Assembly: GCA_030142905.1 (NCBI GenBank)
Contig: JASJOG010000053.1
Coordinates: 310,001 to 374,000, forward strand
Origin: Heliopora coerulea
Taxonomy: Eukaryota > Cnidaria > Anthozoa > Scleralcyonacea > Helioporidae
Length of the DNA stretch: 64,000 nucleotides
Reading direction: 5' to 3'
Notes under the pieces: generated by a model
Seen by the model: only the letters and a program-made list of their open reading frames with translations
The model's database searches: none
What the model was told of the DNA's origin: nothing
Part shown: positions 11,544-23,060 of the stretch, piece after piece
Layout: each line of letters opens with the position of its first letter
Position numbering within the stretch: position 1 is the stretch's first letter
Translations under genes and position numbers: made by a program

Positions 11544-14500
11544 GTGAGTGGTCTGCGATTAAAACATCTTTTGACAGAAGCATGGATGTAGACCTTCTAT
11601 CTAGATTATATCAAATAATCGACACATTCAATCACACATCCTGTACTGTTCACAACGACGCATACACGAACTACTTACGTATGATTAGTTCAGATGTTTA
11701 GATTTTGGAAAAATAGAACTTCAATTTTACCTTTTTTAGCGTCTTCTAAAGTTAAAGAGTCGGCTGGTGACGATGTCAGTGATAACAAACAAGGCAGTAA
11801 TATTCAAAAACTCGTTACAAATGAATATGCGACTCCGACTGAGGAAATTCCATTTGCAATTGGGAGCAATAATGTTGCTACTAGTTCTAATATTCCAACT
11901 AAACCCGTTAGTTCAAATTTACTGGCTATTTCTTTCAACGATACAAGTCAACCGATACCAGTCGCTGTGAATAGTTCTCAAGAAGCAAAGTCTTCCATCT
12001 CAATGTCAGAAGACAGCAAAAACAAATCTGCTCCTGAAATTCCTGCCTCAGGAGAGAAATCCGAAGAAGTTTTTGTGACGCCTGAGTCCCGAAGTGATGA
12101 GAGAAAAGCTTCCCGCAAGAAGTTGTGGGAAGAGGTGGAAGAGCGACCGAATGAAGACTTTTTAGAATCGACTATCGGTAGAAACCATAAGGAAAACCAA
12201 CCGCAGTTGATGAAATCTGCCGTTGTAATGGAAAAAAAAGCTGCTGCTGGCTCGTTTCATTCTGCATATTTGTCCAACCAAGAGGACGGTGCTCATGACG
12301 ATTCTTCTGAAGTTGACGTTTCAATTAAGTTGGTCAAGGATCCAGCGCCGATAAACTCTGGTGAAATGAAAGAAGAACTTTTCCCGAATTTGGAACTATC
12401 TCCTGTTAAAAGTAAGGAAAAGTATCAAAAAAGTGTGTGCAATGAAACCACAGTTGTTTCCTGCAACCAACTGCCGCCAACTGCAGAAACGAATGTACCC
12501 ACTGTTAGCCATGTAAAAAATGCTGGAAGTGAAGGTCATCTGCGAAAAGCTACTCCTCATCTGCACCAAACGTTAGAGAAGTCAGAAAGCCTTGGCTTTC
12601 CAAAGTCTAATGAATCAGCAGAAGTCAAGAAAAAATTCTGTAAGAATGTGCTTCTATTATTTATTCTATCTTAAATTTTGATTTTTTGATGATTTTTTTA
12701 CTTTTTTATCTTATTCAATGGATATTGGCTGTCCATGCAGATAATTTAACTTATGGCCCTAGCGCTCTTTAACAAAACCAAATACACTCAATACTTTCTA
12801 TCTGTAACATTAACATTCATGCATATCTCTCTGATGCGTCGTCCCCATCATCCCAGAAGTTTCTCCTCCGGGCTTGCAATCTTTGCAACCACGTGTACTT
12901 CTGTTTGTCGTTTATAGGCCCTCCCAGGCGTTTTGGGTCGTCTGTTTCGGATTTTTTCTACACGAAAGGAAATTGCTTGAAGATAGAAGAGAACAGAGAG
13001 GTTGAATTTAAGTCACTTGCGGGCGAGAATCCGATAAAGTTGCCGTGGAAGATTATGGAGAAGGCTAGAGTTTTCATCTGTGGCATACTGAACGCAGGAG
13101 GAAAAGGAACAATTTATTTTGGTATCGGCGATTCATACGACGAAGTCAAGAAGTTTCAACGTGGCGAGGTGATTGGACTAGCTGTAGAAGAATTAAAAGA
13201 TGAAATCAGTAAAGCTTTTCAATTTACTCTGAACGACCACATCAAATCCGATGATGGAAAGATGCAAAAGGCAGGAGACATGGACTGCATCAAAATTTGT
13301 TTTGTCCCAGTTCATGAGTCTGGACGACATACTGGCCGTTACGTCATTGAAATAGAAGTTAAGCGTGACTGGGCACATTGCAAAGAAAAAGTGTACTATT
13401 ATCAGGATTGGAAACCCAAAGGTAAGTGCCTGGATTTTATCCAATTAGGTGTTGTTATTGGCTGTTGGAGCTGAATGATTTTATCGCGACTTAACCGTTA
13501 ACTAAATAGATTTTCCACAATTAGGTTTTCAAAATTTCTAGTTATGAGTGCCGTAGGACAGAAACTTCGGTAGATTGACAATTGCTTTTACCTGGGTTTT
13601 GGGATGGTTGATCTTTTGCTGTTTCCCATTTAAGGTAATACACAGAAAGGAGGACTGAGAGACTTGTTCAAAGTAATGAAGGACGACTGGATGGATCCAG
13701 TTGTTCGTACTTGCGGTGAATCTACCAAAGTCAAGAACATCGAAGTCGAAAAACAAATTTGAGACCCTCTTAATCTAAAGTACAAGAAATTCCGAGGTAT
13801 TAAACAGATTAGAAATCATAACCAGCAGAGAATTTAAGTAAATAAAGAATAAAACGCATGTTTGTAATTTTATTTTGGTTTGAGAATGACCCACGATTAC
13901 TGCGTCCATTCTTGTTGTTACTTGAATATCAGGTTCCAGAATGACATTTTTCGATTTTTGTTTTATTCTTTATTTACTATTTTATTCTTCATTTATTTAC
14001 TTAAAGAATATTTTTATATATATGTTTATCTATATTTTTTATAACTTTCAAAAACACGAGAATGCTTTTTATGGACATGTTTCGGAAAAATAGGAATTAC
14101 AGAATGAATAAATTAACTAATTACAGGGACGATATGCTAAAATGATTAATTACAATGACAATATGTTGTGTGAAGACTAAAATAGGTGGTAACAAACGAT
14201 AATTATGAACAAAGGAAGATGATGATGTGTTGAATTTGTGTGTTTCATTCTGGTTTTCTATTTTGGATGCAAATAGCGTCTTTCAATTTGAGTGTGTAAG
14301 TGGTCTTAGCCAAATCTAAAATTTTAAAGGTGTTTGGTGTGTTGTGGTTTTTACAATTGGTAGAGTTATTGAGGTGTTTAAAGACGTGAGAATTTCGATC
14401 AGTTAAGGTGTACTCTATAATCTGGGTTGAGAAATGGTGAGAAGTTTCACCAATGTAGCAGGAGTTACATCCCGCACAAGCAAGTTCATTGACTACGAAT

Positions 14501-17500
14501 GATTTTAGAGCTGTGGGAATCGGATCCTTGAAACTGAAAAATGTTTTGATTTTGAAAGTAGAAAATACTAGTTTGTTACTAAGGTCCTTACCGAAACGTT
14601 TACACAATTGTCTTGTCTTAATTTGGGTCAGTCTAGAATAATTGCAAATGTAGGGAAGTTTAAGATAGTGTATATTGGTGTTTTACGTGTTGTTGGAAAC
14701 ATTTTTTAAAGAGTTTTGTCTGGGTGTATTTAAATATTGTTTAATGGTTTTGCCAATAAATTGAGATGGAAAACAATTACGTTAGAAAATTTCTGATAGT
14801 TTGTTGAGATCTTTGTTAAAGCCGGCGCTGGTGTTGTTAATTTTGAATGTCCTGTCAATGAGAGTGCGAATTAGACCTTTTTTGTAGTTTAACGACGCGA
14901 AACTGAAAAATTTTTTAATAGTCCAGTATAGGTTTTTTTGTGGAAGACACTAGTGACACAAACGTTGGACGAATTATACGCTAAAACATCAAGGAGGGGG
15001 AGTAATATATTTAATTGTTTTTCGTGAATGCATTTTATGTTGGGATGTTGATCATTGATGTAATTGAAGAATAACATTGCGTCGTGTTCGTTGTCAAACA
15101 GAAAATGTCGTCAACAGATCTACGATAAATTAAAATTTTCGGATCTTTGTACTTTTCAAGCAAGGATTTTTCAAAATAATGTCTTTAAAAAGTATTCTAA
15201 TGTTTTTGAAATTATAATTTGCTAACAAGATCTTTTCTAATATCCTTTATGGTACCTTTGAAAAAGTCGTTCGTTGATATTGATAAAATATTTTTTGAAA
15301 AAATGAAAATATTCTAAAGCGTATATATCACTAGCGTAACATAGTTCTCCAACGAATGTTAGTTTAATTCCTTTTCATTTTATCTCAACAGATGACGCAG
15401 AAAAAAATCGCTCTAAATTGGCACCAGGTATGCCTTTTTTCATTAAGAATTTATCTAATGTTTACTCAATTTGTATAATTTTATGACTATTCTAAGCGTG
15501 AAATTATATCCAATTTCTTCTAATTTCGGACATCTGTTAGAAAACCTGTTTCTGGACTCAAGATGTCTCTCGTTGTTCCTGTGAACTTTCTCTGAACGAA
15601 CACCTTTGGGACCATTCTTACTATTCGTCTTAGAGAAGTGTCAATCTTAGAGGGAGATGACGTAATCTGACACCAGCCATCAGTATAAAATCGATTAAAC
15701 CTCGGTCACTCTGCGTTCGTCTTTCTACCACGAGAGAAAAGTACGGAGGTTTTGAGCGACAGCCTTCCGATGTATGTCGGGTAGTTAAACGTACGACAAA
15801 CAAATGGATAATTTTAGAACGCAAGTCGTCTTCGTTACTGTGACATATTCAAATTTTTATATCCAAATCTATTGATCGGACCATTATCTGTCCGCTCTGG
15901 GAAGTATTTTGAACCTTTTTCCACTTGAAAGGTGTCCGTTGTCCGTCTTAGAGAAAGTTTGGGTATAGACAAGTAGTGGATAAATGGTCAGGACCAAAGT
16001 GGTGTCCGTCTTAGAGAGGTGTCCGTTATGAGGAAGTTTATTGTGTTTTAAATTAACATCCAATAACATCCGCATTTTTTACAGAAATCGTTGATGACGA
16101 GGACATTCAAATGTACAGCACAAGAATTCGCGAAAGCTTGAGAGAACTAAATATTAAAGAAATTAGCTACATTCTGATTGCAAATAAAGTACCACCGGAA
16201 CACCGTGGGAGTACTAGCCTCGCCTTCCTTCAATCCATTCCGTGGATGGTAGTGTTCGACTTGTTTGATCCGAACTCCAGGGAGGACGGACTTCATCATA
16301 TTTTCAACGAAACCAATGACTCAGCCCCAGCTGTTGTCAAAGACTTAAGCGAATTTAAGAAAATTCTACCAAGTGATGATTTACCCACTCGTGGTACTAC
16401 ATGGATTGAACGAAACAAGCCAATGCATGAAAGCAACTGGACTCGGAACTCGAAAGATTGTCTGTATCGTGCCCTTTCTGCTTATCAAGAGAGATCACCA
16501 ACTGGACGCATTCATTGTGTCTTTCTAGGACTGAGCAATGACTCCATTCAGGAAATGGCAGACATCATTGACTGTTCGTTTAGTATAATCGGTGCGAAGG
16601 CTGGAAAGTTTATTAGCATAATTTCGGAGAAGAAGGAAATTGTAGATGAAATCATAAAATGTGCGAAGCAAGATGTTCGCCAGGAAGTTAGAGAACGCTC
16701 GATTTGCGGATATCCTTGGAAACTCCTGGAGATGAATATCAGACAAATGGTCGGCCCAAGTCATGTCAACGAACGAGACGCCACCACTGAATTGCCGTAT
16801 TTTGATGGTAAACTAAAACCCGTCTTAACAAAGAGACTCAATTCTTTAACAGATCTAGAAGTTTACTGTCCTGCTCCAAATTTTGATAACTCTGTTGAAC
16901 AAATAGAGAAAGCGAGGGAAAACTTCTATAAAGGTGGTGTTGTTGATCAACTGAATCTGTTTCACAACGATGATGTTGAACGAACAGTTCTAAAGAAACT
17001 GACTTCCCGTATTGATCAGTGTCTCAAGAGGTTATCGCAAAACTCGGAGATTCCATGCAACGTAGAAATCGTCCAGTTACGCTACGAATCAGGCTCAGGA
17101 GCCACAACTCTTTGCAGAAGGATTTTGTGGAATAAGAGGCATGCGTACCGATGTGCAGTTGTCAAAGCTATCACTCTTGAAACCGACTTCCAGATACAAA
17201 ACCTGCAAAATTTTTTGTACGATGCTGACATGTCGTACACCCCGCCTGTTCTGATACTTGTGGATAATTTTCCAGATCAAGACGTGCGCCAGCTGCTCGA
17301 CAAGATTTCCGAAAGGAAGATAAAGTGCGTCATTTTAAATACAGTCCCTATTTCTAAATCAGTACCACAGGGTATTGAAGATCCTATCCTCGAGTTACGC
17401 CAACTAGATGCTACTGAGATTCAGAAGGTGAAACAAGTCCTGGTCAACGTGACAAGTAAAAATGAGCAACTCCGGTCTGAAGCCGAAAAAGTCCTTTTAC

Positions 17501-20424
17501 GAGAAAGAAGATTTATATGGCTGGGTCTCCAATTGTTCGGTCGCGAATACCAAGATATCGAGCAACGCCTTACTAATCATATAAATGACATAGTCTCTCA
17601 AATTCTTACAGATGAATCCAAGAATTTGTATCAAATGATTCTTCGTTTCTGTTGTTTGCTCGATTATTACAGCAAGGGGCGCTGTAATTATCCCCATGCA
17701 TGTGCCACTGATTTCTTATGCGATGTCGAAGCAGAAGCCGCCGATTGGACTAATCACATAAAACGGCTACACGATAAGTTTGGTGGGTTGCTCCTTGAAA
17801 CGTATGACGAGTCCAACGGCTTCCGTGACTGGAGGCCAGCGCATCACCTAGTCAGTGAAGTTGTAAGAAAGCAGATGGATCTTCTCTCAACGAGTAAAGA
17901 ATTACTCATGAAGATGAATGAAGGAAGAGCATTTGCTAAGAATTACCTTATTAACCATGCTGTAACTGTTTGTCTTGATCGAGAGTCTAAATCTGTTGAT
18001 ACAAGCAGTCAGGATGACATAGATGACGAAACGATTGCAATCGATGACATGTGTGGTGCCTTGGAAGTACGAACGAGATACTCTCCTCTTATCGAAGATG
18101 TTATGAGGCTAACGAGAAACCCAAATGAGAATACAGAAAATGCTCTAGATATCTTGATTACTTTGAACGAAAACGTCAAGACTACTCAGCACAAAGCGCG
18201 TACATGGCAGCAGATAGCGAGGATAGTCGCTTACGAAATCGGAATGAAAAGTATTTCAAATGAAGATCGTCAGATAGATCGGATTAACAGACTCTTACGT
18301 CCAAGCCATGAAATAAATGATTCATCTACCAAAGGATTTCAAATTGCCCACTTAGTCATTGACGAAGCGATCAAACTTCAAGATTCCTACGTCCATCACC
18401 TTGTTACCAAAGGTGCGTTTTTCATGGCTGAACTCCGAGAATTGGAAGAACACTTCACTGGTGCTCGAGAAATTACAGCCATCATCAAAGAAGCGATTAA
18501 TACTGGTAAGAAAGGTATTGCAGTCTACGAAGACGCACTCAAGAAGATCTCATACAATTCATACGGATATCTTGATGCCATGGTTGGAAAGTTCCAGACC
18601 GTAGTTCGAATGTTAGAGATTCTGAAGCGCTTACCTTATTTTACACAGCACCGCCTTGGGCCAGACGAAAGTTTCAAACTTTATATGAATGATGACATCC
18701 ATCCCGAAGCAGTGAAAGCCATATTTAACGAAGATGAATTTGAGTACCTTGTCTCCCTCAAAGAGATTGCCGTTGACCTTTCTATTAATCTGTTTGAAGA
18801 GATACATTTTGTGAAGCTGCGCCGTACACAGCTATCCAAGAAATATGTCAATCGAGAGCTCATGAACGCCAATGCCAGGGCATTGATGCTCAGCAAGAAA
18901 TTCTACCAACTTACTCGACTAAAACCAATTACCACAAATAGAAAAGGTGGGTTGGAAGAAGAAACCGTTCTCGACAGTCTGTCGCAGAAGAACGAAACTC
19001 CGTTCACCGGCTGGAAAGAATTAACCGAAGCTGATGTCCTGGAGATATATGACACTCTACGGAACGCTATCCGAAAGAAGCCGGTTAGAGACATATCGAT
19101 GCTAGTATGTGCGAGAGCGGCCTTACATCTCCAAGAAAAGCCAAGCTTAACTGAATTATCAAGTCACGTAGATCTTTGGTGCAAGAAGTTTCCAAAGTCA
19201 GTATGGGCTCACCTTTTCAACTACATGATTCACTTCCCGTTGCCAAACAGTTCGCTTAACACTAACGTACGTATCGTCAAGGATTCGATAACAATTTGCA
19301 CTGAAATATCTCGTTCCAGAGAAGGGCTTCGAAGATCAGGAGCAGAATACCTTCTAGGAAAAGGAAGAGGATTACATGCGATTGTTCGGCCATATGAAGT
19401 TTCTAAGGATAGGTATGACATTCATGGAACCAAGTTTTGGCAGAGCAATCGAGTGTTTGCTAAACTAGAACGTTTACGTGGGCGAAAGATTTCTGGTCGA
19501 AAAGGAGTATTAACCTATCGAAATATTGAGATCCTGTTTGACAACCAACGCTATCCAAAGGACAGCAGCGACGACTTGTGGTTTTGCCTTGGTTTTACCC
19601 TTAATGGTCCCTACGCCTACGATCCCATAGACAACGATTCGTACAAGACGCTAAAGACTTCCTTTTCAGGATCAAAATATGAAGAAAATAACCACACTTC
19701 GTCCTCAACTTCAGAATACCATTCATCATCTTTGCGGTGCTCAAGTGAATGTAGTACAGAAAAAGTTTCGAATACTGATGAATTAACTGGATTTTCACCT
19801 GTTACAGATGCCGCGGCCACCATCCCGGATACCATTCCAGATATCATACGCTCCAGCAAAACAGTAAAATCAGATGTTGGCAACGTAAGTCAGGAAGTAG
19901 AATCCGCTGAATCATCACCGACAACGAAAAAGAAGCCCTTAGTTTACCCCGAAGAAGTGTACCATGAACCTCACTTAGATTGGTTACAAGAACTGAGCAA
20001 TGTCCAGAGCGAAGTAACTAGCTATTGCAGTCGCAAAATGTCTCACCCTTATCGTGCAATGGAAGAACCTATCCAGTACCTGGAAAAGCTAGCAATCCCT
20101 ATACGAAAAGAAGATGGGAGCCAAATTTTGTTTCCTGTCAGCTCTGTGGACTCTGTAGGTCGAGTTCATCATGGTGCTTCAGTCAGAGGATCCCTGAAGT
20201 CTGCCGAGTGTACGAAACATTTATCAGAACCAGTTCCACCAAACTGCTGTTTTGCTCACTCGTGGATGGGAGATACCTTGCAGTTTATTTGCCGTAAATG
20301 TACTAATGAAGGAAAAACGTTTTGTGAGAAGAAAGTGGAACATGAGAAGTACATCTACAATCTTGGACCATACCGTAATAAACGTAACGAGGTGTGGATA
20401 TTCAGAAGGCAGCAATTACGCTGA
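10161..20424 (+). CDS. SAMD9/SAMD9L-like protein, complete seven-exon gene
   Basis: Exons: 10161-10298, 10799-10852, 11480-11543, 11740-12639, 12918-13421, 15392-15427, 16085-20424. All introns have GT..AG ends, phases agree at every junction, and the total is 6,036 nt (2,011 residues plus stop). An in-frame TGA at 10152 supports the ATG at 10161. Domain order: SAM (about 20-81), low-complexity linker (86-385), Schlafen-type AlbA_2 (about 405-550, E415-F416-K417), SIR2-like region (about 560-880), P-loop NTPase (Walker A-like G902-T907, Walker B D959), then a long helical and C-terminal region. This is the SAMD9/SAMD9L plan; the human proteins are about 1,590 residues and lack so long a linker. 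The vertebrate proteins are cytosolic antiviral and antiproliferative factors; function here is inferred. Confidence 0.9.
10310..10670 (+). repeat. Pyrimidine-rich low-complexity tract in intron 1
   Basis: Imperfect (CATT)n and (TTTG)n runs from about 10310 to 10445, followed by an irregular C/T-rich stretch to about 10670. It lies in intron 1 of the SAMD9-like gene and yields spurious reading frames. Confidence 0.85.
10886..10924 (+). repeat. (TTTG)n(TTTA)n microsatellite
   Basis: Short tetranucleotide run in intron 2 of the SAMD9-like gene. Confidence 0.85.
11740..12639 (+). CDS. SAMD9-like exon 4: disordered linker
   Basis: 900 nt after acceptor 'accttttttag', ending at donor gtaaga, phase 1 at both ends. 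About 300 residues rich in Ser, Glu, Lys, Asn and Thr with no hydrophobic core, so very probably disordered. It separates the SAM and AlbA_2 domains. Because both ends share a phase, this exon could be skipped without shifting the frame. Confidence 0.8.
12918..13421 (+). CDS. SAMD9-like exon 5: AlbA_2 (Schlafen-like) domain
   Basis: Follows acceptor 'cgtttatag' and ends at donor gtaagt, phase 1 at both ends. It encodes NREVEFKSL (residues 411-419), then ICGILNAGGKGTIYFGIGD, the usual Schlafen AlbA_2 pattern of E-x-K followed by a hydrophobic helix and a G-rich strand. In Schlafens and SAMD9 proteins this fold binds nucleic acid. One exon holds almost exactly one domain. Confidence 0.85.
14245..14607 (-). 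pseudogene. Penelope-like GIY-YIG endonuclease fragment
   Basis: A 120-codon open frame with CNSCYIGETSHHF, then SHVFKHLN and a C-terminal LKDAICIQNRKPE. This matches the GIY-YIG domain of Penelope-like elements: cysteines before a YIG-E-T core, H-x-x-KHL, and a terminal EA-x-x-I-x-x-x-KP pattern. It is the C-terminal end of the element's polyprotein. Confidence 0.75.
14889..15077 (-). pseudogene. Penelope-like reverse transcriptase fragment
   Basis: Sixty-two codons containing FNYINDQHPNIK, LLPLLDVL and TSVFHKKTYTGL. These are the conserved blocks just after the catalytic box in Penelope-like reverse transcriptases. The upstream SVDDIF box is in another frame. Confidence 0.75.
15392..15427 (+). 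CDS. SAMD9-like exon 6: 36-nt microexon
   Basis: Flanked by acceptor 'atctcaacag' and donor gtatgc. It adds 12 codons (DDAEKNRSKLAP with split codons at the ends), phase 1 in and out, so skipping it would keep the frame. Support is from splice sites and phase only. Confidence 0.7.
15608..16035 (+). repeat. Interspersed repeat family, copy 2
   Basis: Aligns with 2650-3025 and is in the same orientation. It carries extra 'gtgtccgtcttagagagg' units near its right end (about 15930-16030). It sits in intron 6 of the SAMD9-like gene, ending about 50 bases before exon 7. Confidence 0.75.
16085..20424 (+). CDS. SAMD9-like exon 7: SIR2-like, NTPase and C-terminal region
   Basis: A single 4,340-nt terminal exon after acceptor 'cattttttacag', open for 1,446 codons. 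It holds the SIR2-like region, the degenerate Walker A (SGSGATTL, genomic 17089 onward), Walker B (LILVDNF, about 17251-17271), and about 1,000 further residues that are mostly helical. These correspond in position to the TPR-like and OB-like parts described for SAMD9. Vertebrate SAMD9/SAMD9L are encoded almost wholly by one exon, which this large exon echoes. No frame break is present. Confidence 0.92.
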
Positions 20425-20601
20425 TAAGATAGTCACTTGTGCAAGCTATTAAGATTCCTTGTTGGAATTTATCGCTGACAATAGAAATAACACTGCTTCT
20501 AAAAGTATTTTGGCAAATCCAGTGGCTTTCAGAATCTAGAACCAAATGTTTGTGGGTTTAAATAGAACCTTTGTCGATCGCTGTCCTATTGCTTATGAAC
20601 A

Positions 20602-20607
20602 AATAAA
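20602..20607 (+). terminator. AATAAA polyadenylation signal of the SAMD9-like gene
   Basis: First canonical AATAAA after the stop codon, about 180 bases downstream. The cleavage site itself is not visible. Confidence 0.5.
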
Positions 20608-22239
20608 AGTTACCCTATAGAAGTTTCAGTTACCGTTTGTCTTGGTAGAGGTAAAACTACCCAGATAACCTAACCCCAGACTTGAGAATGGTGTTGCCAG
20701 CTTTGTTTCTGAGACCTATACCCTTTTATGACGACGGTACTTCTAATCCGAAGCTGGGGTTGGTTTGGTTGAGTTGTTGTTTAGATACTGTGAGTACAGC
20801 ACCAATCAAGTTATTGAGGTGGATTTCGGGAATATGTGCTTCCATGCATGGTGACTCTCGACGAACAGTGCCTCTACTTCGACAAGCAGTACGTGACAGT
20901 TAAATGCGGAAAGAAACTTCATACGTAACTAAAATAAAGAAAACTTCGAAAAGAGGTTGCCAGATATGCCGGAATAAGAATTAAATTTGCTGAATGAAGA
21001 ACCCAGCAAAGTACTTGGTCACATGTTTATCGGTGCAGCAGACCACATTCAAGAGTTTCACGTCCACCAAATAGTTAGAAAGTGTACATGTATTTCTTCT
21101 GGGAGCTATCAAGACTCTTCTATACTACACAGCGGTAAGCAAAAACGTTGTCACTGCGCGTGTACAATTAAGAAGTCCTCGAATGGCTCACAGAACACTA
21201 ATGCTCAGATCACTAATCTGCAATTCAGACTTCATTAATCAGTCACACTATTCAATCCTCGAACCCTAAAGTGATCATGCTACGTCGAAAAGACGTCAAT
21301 GTCTTTTTTTGCATTATTAAAAAACATAGCAGCTGGAAAACTTGCTTAATACTAGACTCCTATGCAATGAGGATATACCAGACACCACTCAGTAACGTTA
21401 GTGTGACAGATTGACAGTGTATACTCAGGCAGCAACAGAGCTTAAAGGGAAACCTAGTATTAAAGAACTTTCTAACCGTGTTACTTTTTTTGAAGGCTCA
21501 TGACGTGTGTGCACTAGCTCGTCATTTCAATTATGAACATAATTTATTTTCATGTACCAAATGGTCTTCTTAAGACAAACGTCGACCTCACGAACAAACT
21601 GATCACAATTTTTAACTACTCCTATCATAGAAGCCTAGGATACAGATGGTCAGTGTGGAATATTCTTCCCGGAAATGTAACAGTAACTCGTCATTACAAG
21701 CCAGGGGCGAGAAACGGAGTTTCAAAACGGCACATGCTGAAGAAGTCAAGAAATCCGAAAGGAACTACTGTGGAATTGACATTGAAATTTTCGTCAGTGA
21801 CTAGAGAAATCCAGCTGTCAGAGAGGACCAAATTTCGTTCCCCGGATAACTGTTTCGAGCTTTAACCAATGCGAGCCCATACAAGACGAATAAAAAGCGT
21901 TAAAGAACATTTTCTTCAGTATACAAGAAAGAGAAATATGGAAATATCTCACTTTCTTCAAAAACTGGCGACATATAGATAGCCTTTCCGTCAACAAACG
22001 TCAGCACAAGTCAGAGTTATTCTCCTTTGCTCCTCTTTAATCAAATGTCGAATGTTGATTTACCGCGTTGAATTCTGGAAGGTACAGGAAATGTTCAAGC
22101 CAATATTCAAAGAATACAGCAAGAATAGTCGAGAAACGTTCTTGGCTGAACTATTCATGTATCCTAATAATGATCGTATTCTAATTCTATTCTAATTCGA
22201 AATGGTATGTGAAATCTTGTCACTTTTCAAGGGACAACC
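20608..22239. other. No gene supported
   Basis: Intergenic. A 110-codon plus frame at 21533-21865 and a 73-codon frame at 20682 show no motif I recognise. Confidence 0.4.
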
Positions 22240-23060
22240 GGAGTTCACTCACCTCTCAAAAGATCAGTGAATCTACGCCCCTGTGAAAATTTCACATGAT
22301 CTGACGAAGAATCACCGAAGTCCCCATTGCTGTGAAAAGAATGTTCACCTAAATAAAGATCACGTCAGCCCACACACCCTTCAAAAGGTCAACAAAGTTC
22401 ACGAAACTTGCCAGAGATCGCCAACGTTCACTCATCTGTCAAAGGATCACCGAGAATCTCCACAGCAAAGGACCAGTGAGTTAGTCCTCAGTGACAAGAT
22501 CACGGACGTCCCCTCACCTGTCGATGAATCACCAAAGCCCATGCACTTACCTATTAAAGGAAAGCCAAAGGCCACACACTTGTAAAGGCTTACAGGAAGT
22601 CCATTCACTGCTCAAACGTTACCAAAATTCACGAACTTTTCAATGGATCACAGATATAAACTCGCGTGTCATACGGTCACCAAAGTTCGCTTAACAATCA
22701 AAAGATTGGCAAAATCCACTCATCTGTGAAAAAGAGCATCGAAATGCCTTCATCTGTCGAAGAATCAGTCAGTGACGTTGGTTCACCTATCGGCGCATCT
22801 TGGGAGTCCCTTAACCCACATGGCCAATTATCACCGAAATCGCCTCACAGTAAAAAAAAAAATATCCACTACTTTGCAAAGGATCATCGACGTTCCCTCA
22901 ACTGCTGGACGATACCTGAAGTTCAGCCGCCTTTTGAACAATCTGAAGCCCCTTTATCTGTAGAAGAATGCGAATGTCCACTGAGCAGCCAAAAGATCTT
23001 CGAAAGGCTCGCAGCTGTTGAAGAACAACCGAATTACCTCGTGGAGGATCAATGAAGTCT
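22240..23060 (+). repeat. Degenerate ~30-bp minisatellite array
   Basis: About 800 bp of irregular, diverged copies of a unit close to 'ggatcaccgaagtccactca' followed by 'cctgtcaaa'. Clear units lie near 22300, 22440, 22500, 22520, 22660 and 22870. The period is about 30 bp, so each frame gives a repeating peptide flavour (SP..H..KDH), but two open stretches (22283-22585 and 22666-23055) are in different frames. I see no flanking splice sites that would join them, so I call it non-coding. Confidence 0.6.

Larger units (their letters stand above)
14236..15300 (-). mobile_element. Penelope-like retroelement, decayed 3' part
   Basis: Minus-strand remnants in intron 5 of the SAMD9-like gene, opposite to the gene. 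In element order: an RT catalytic box with SVDDIF (about 15090-15120), a frameshift, an RT C-terminal piece (14889-15077), broken sequence, and a GIY-YIG nuclease piece (14245-14607). This order (RT then GIY-YIG) is diagnostic of endonuclease-bearing Penelope-like elements. Frameshifts and stops show it is dead. The outer limits are estimates. Confidence 0.75.

Noticed and set aside
11544..11699. Reading exon 3 of the SAMD9-like gene on to the TAG at 11699 as a short protein
   Set aside because: A strong gtgagt donor and the phase-matched acceptor at 11739 link it to the long downstream frame.
21533..21865. 110-codon plus frame downstream of the SAMD9-like gene
   Set aside because: No recognisable domain and no sign that it continues the SAMD9-like gene, which ends at a proper stop followed by a polyadenylation signal.
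22283..23055. CRISPR-like array
   Set aside because: The repeats are degenerate with no constant spacers, and the genome is eukaryotic.
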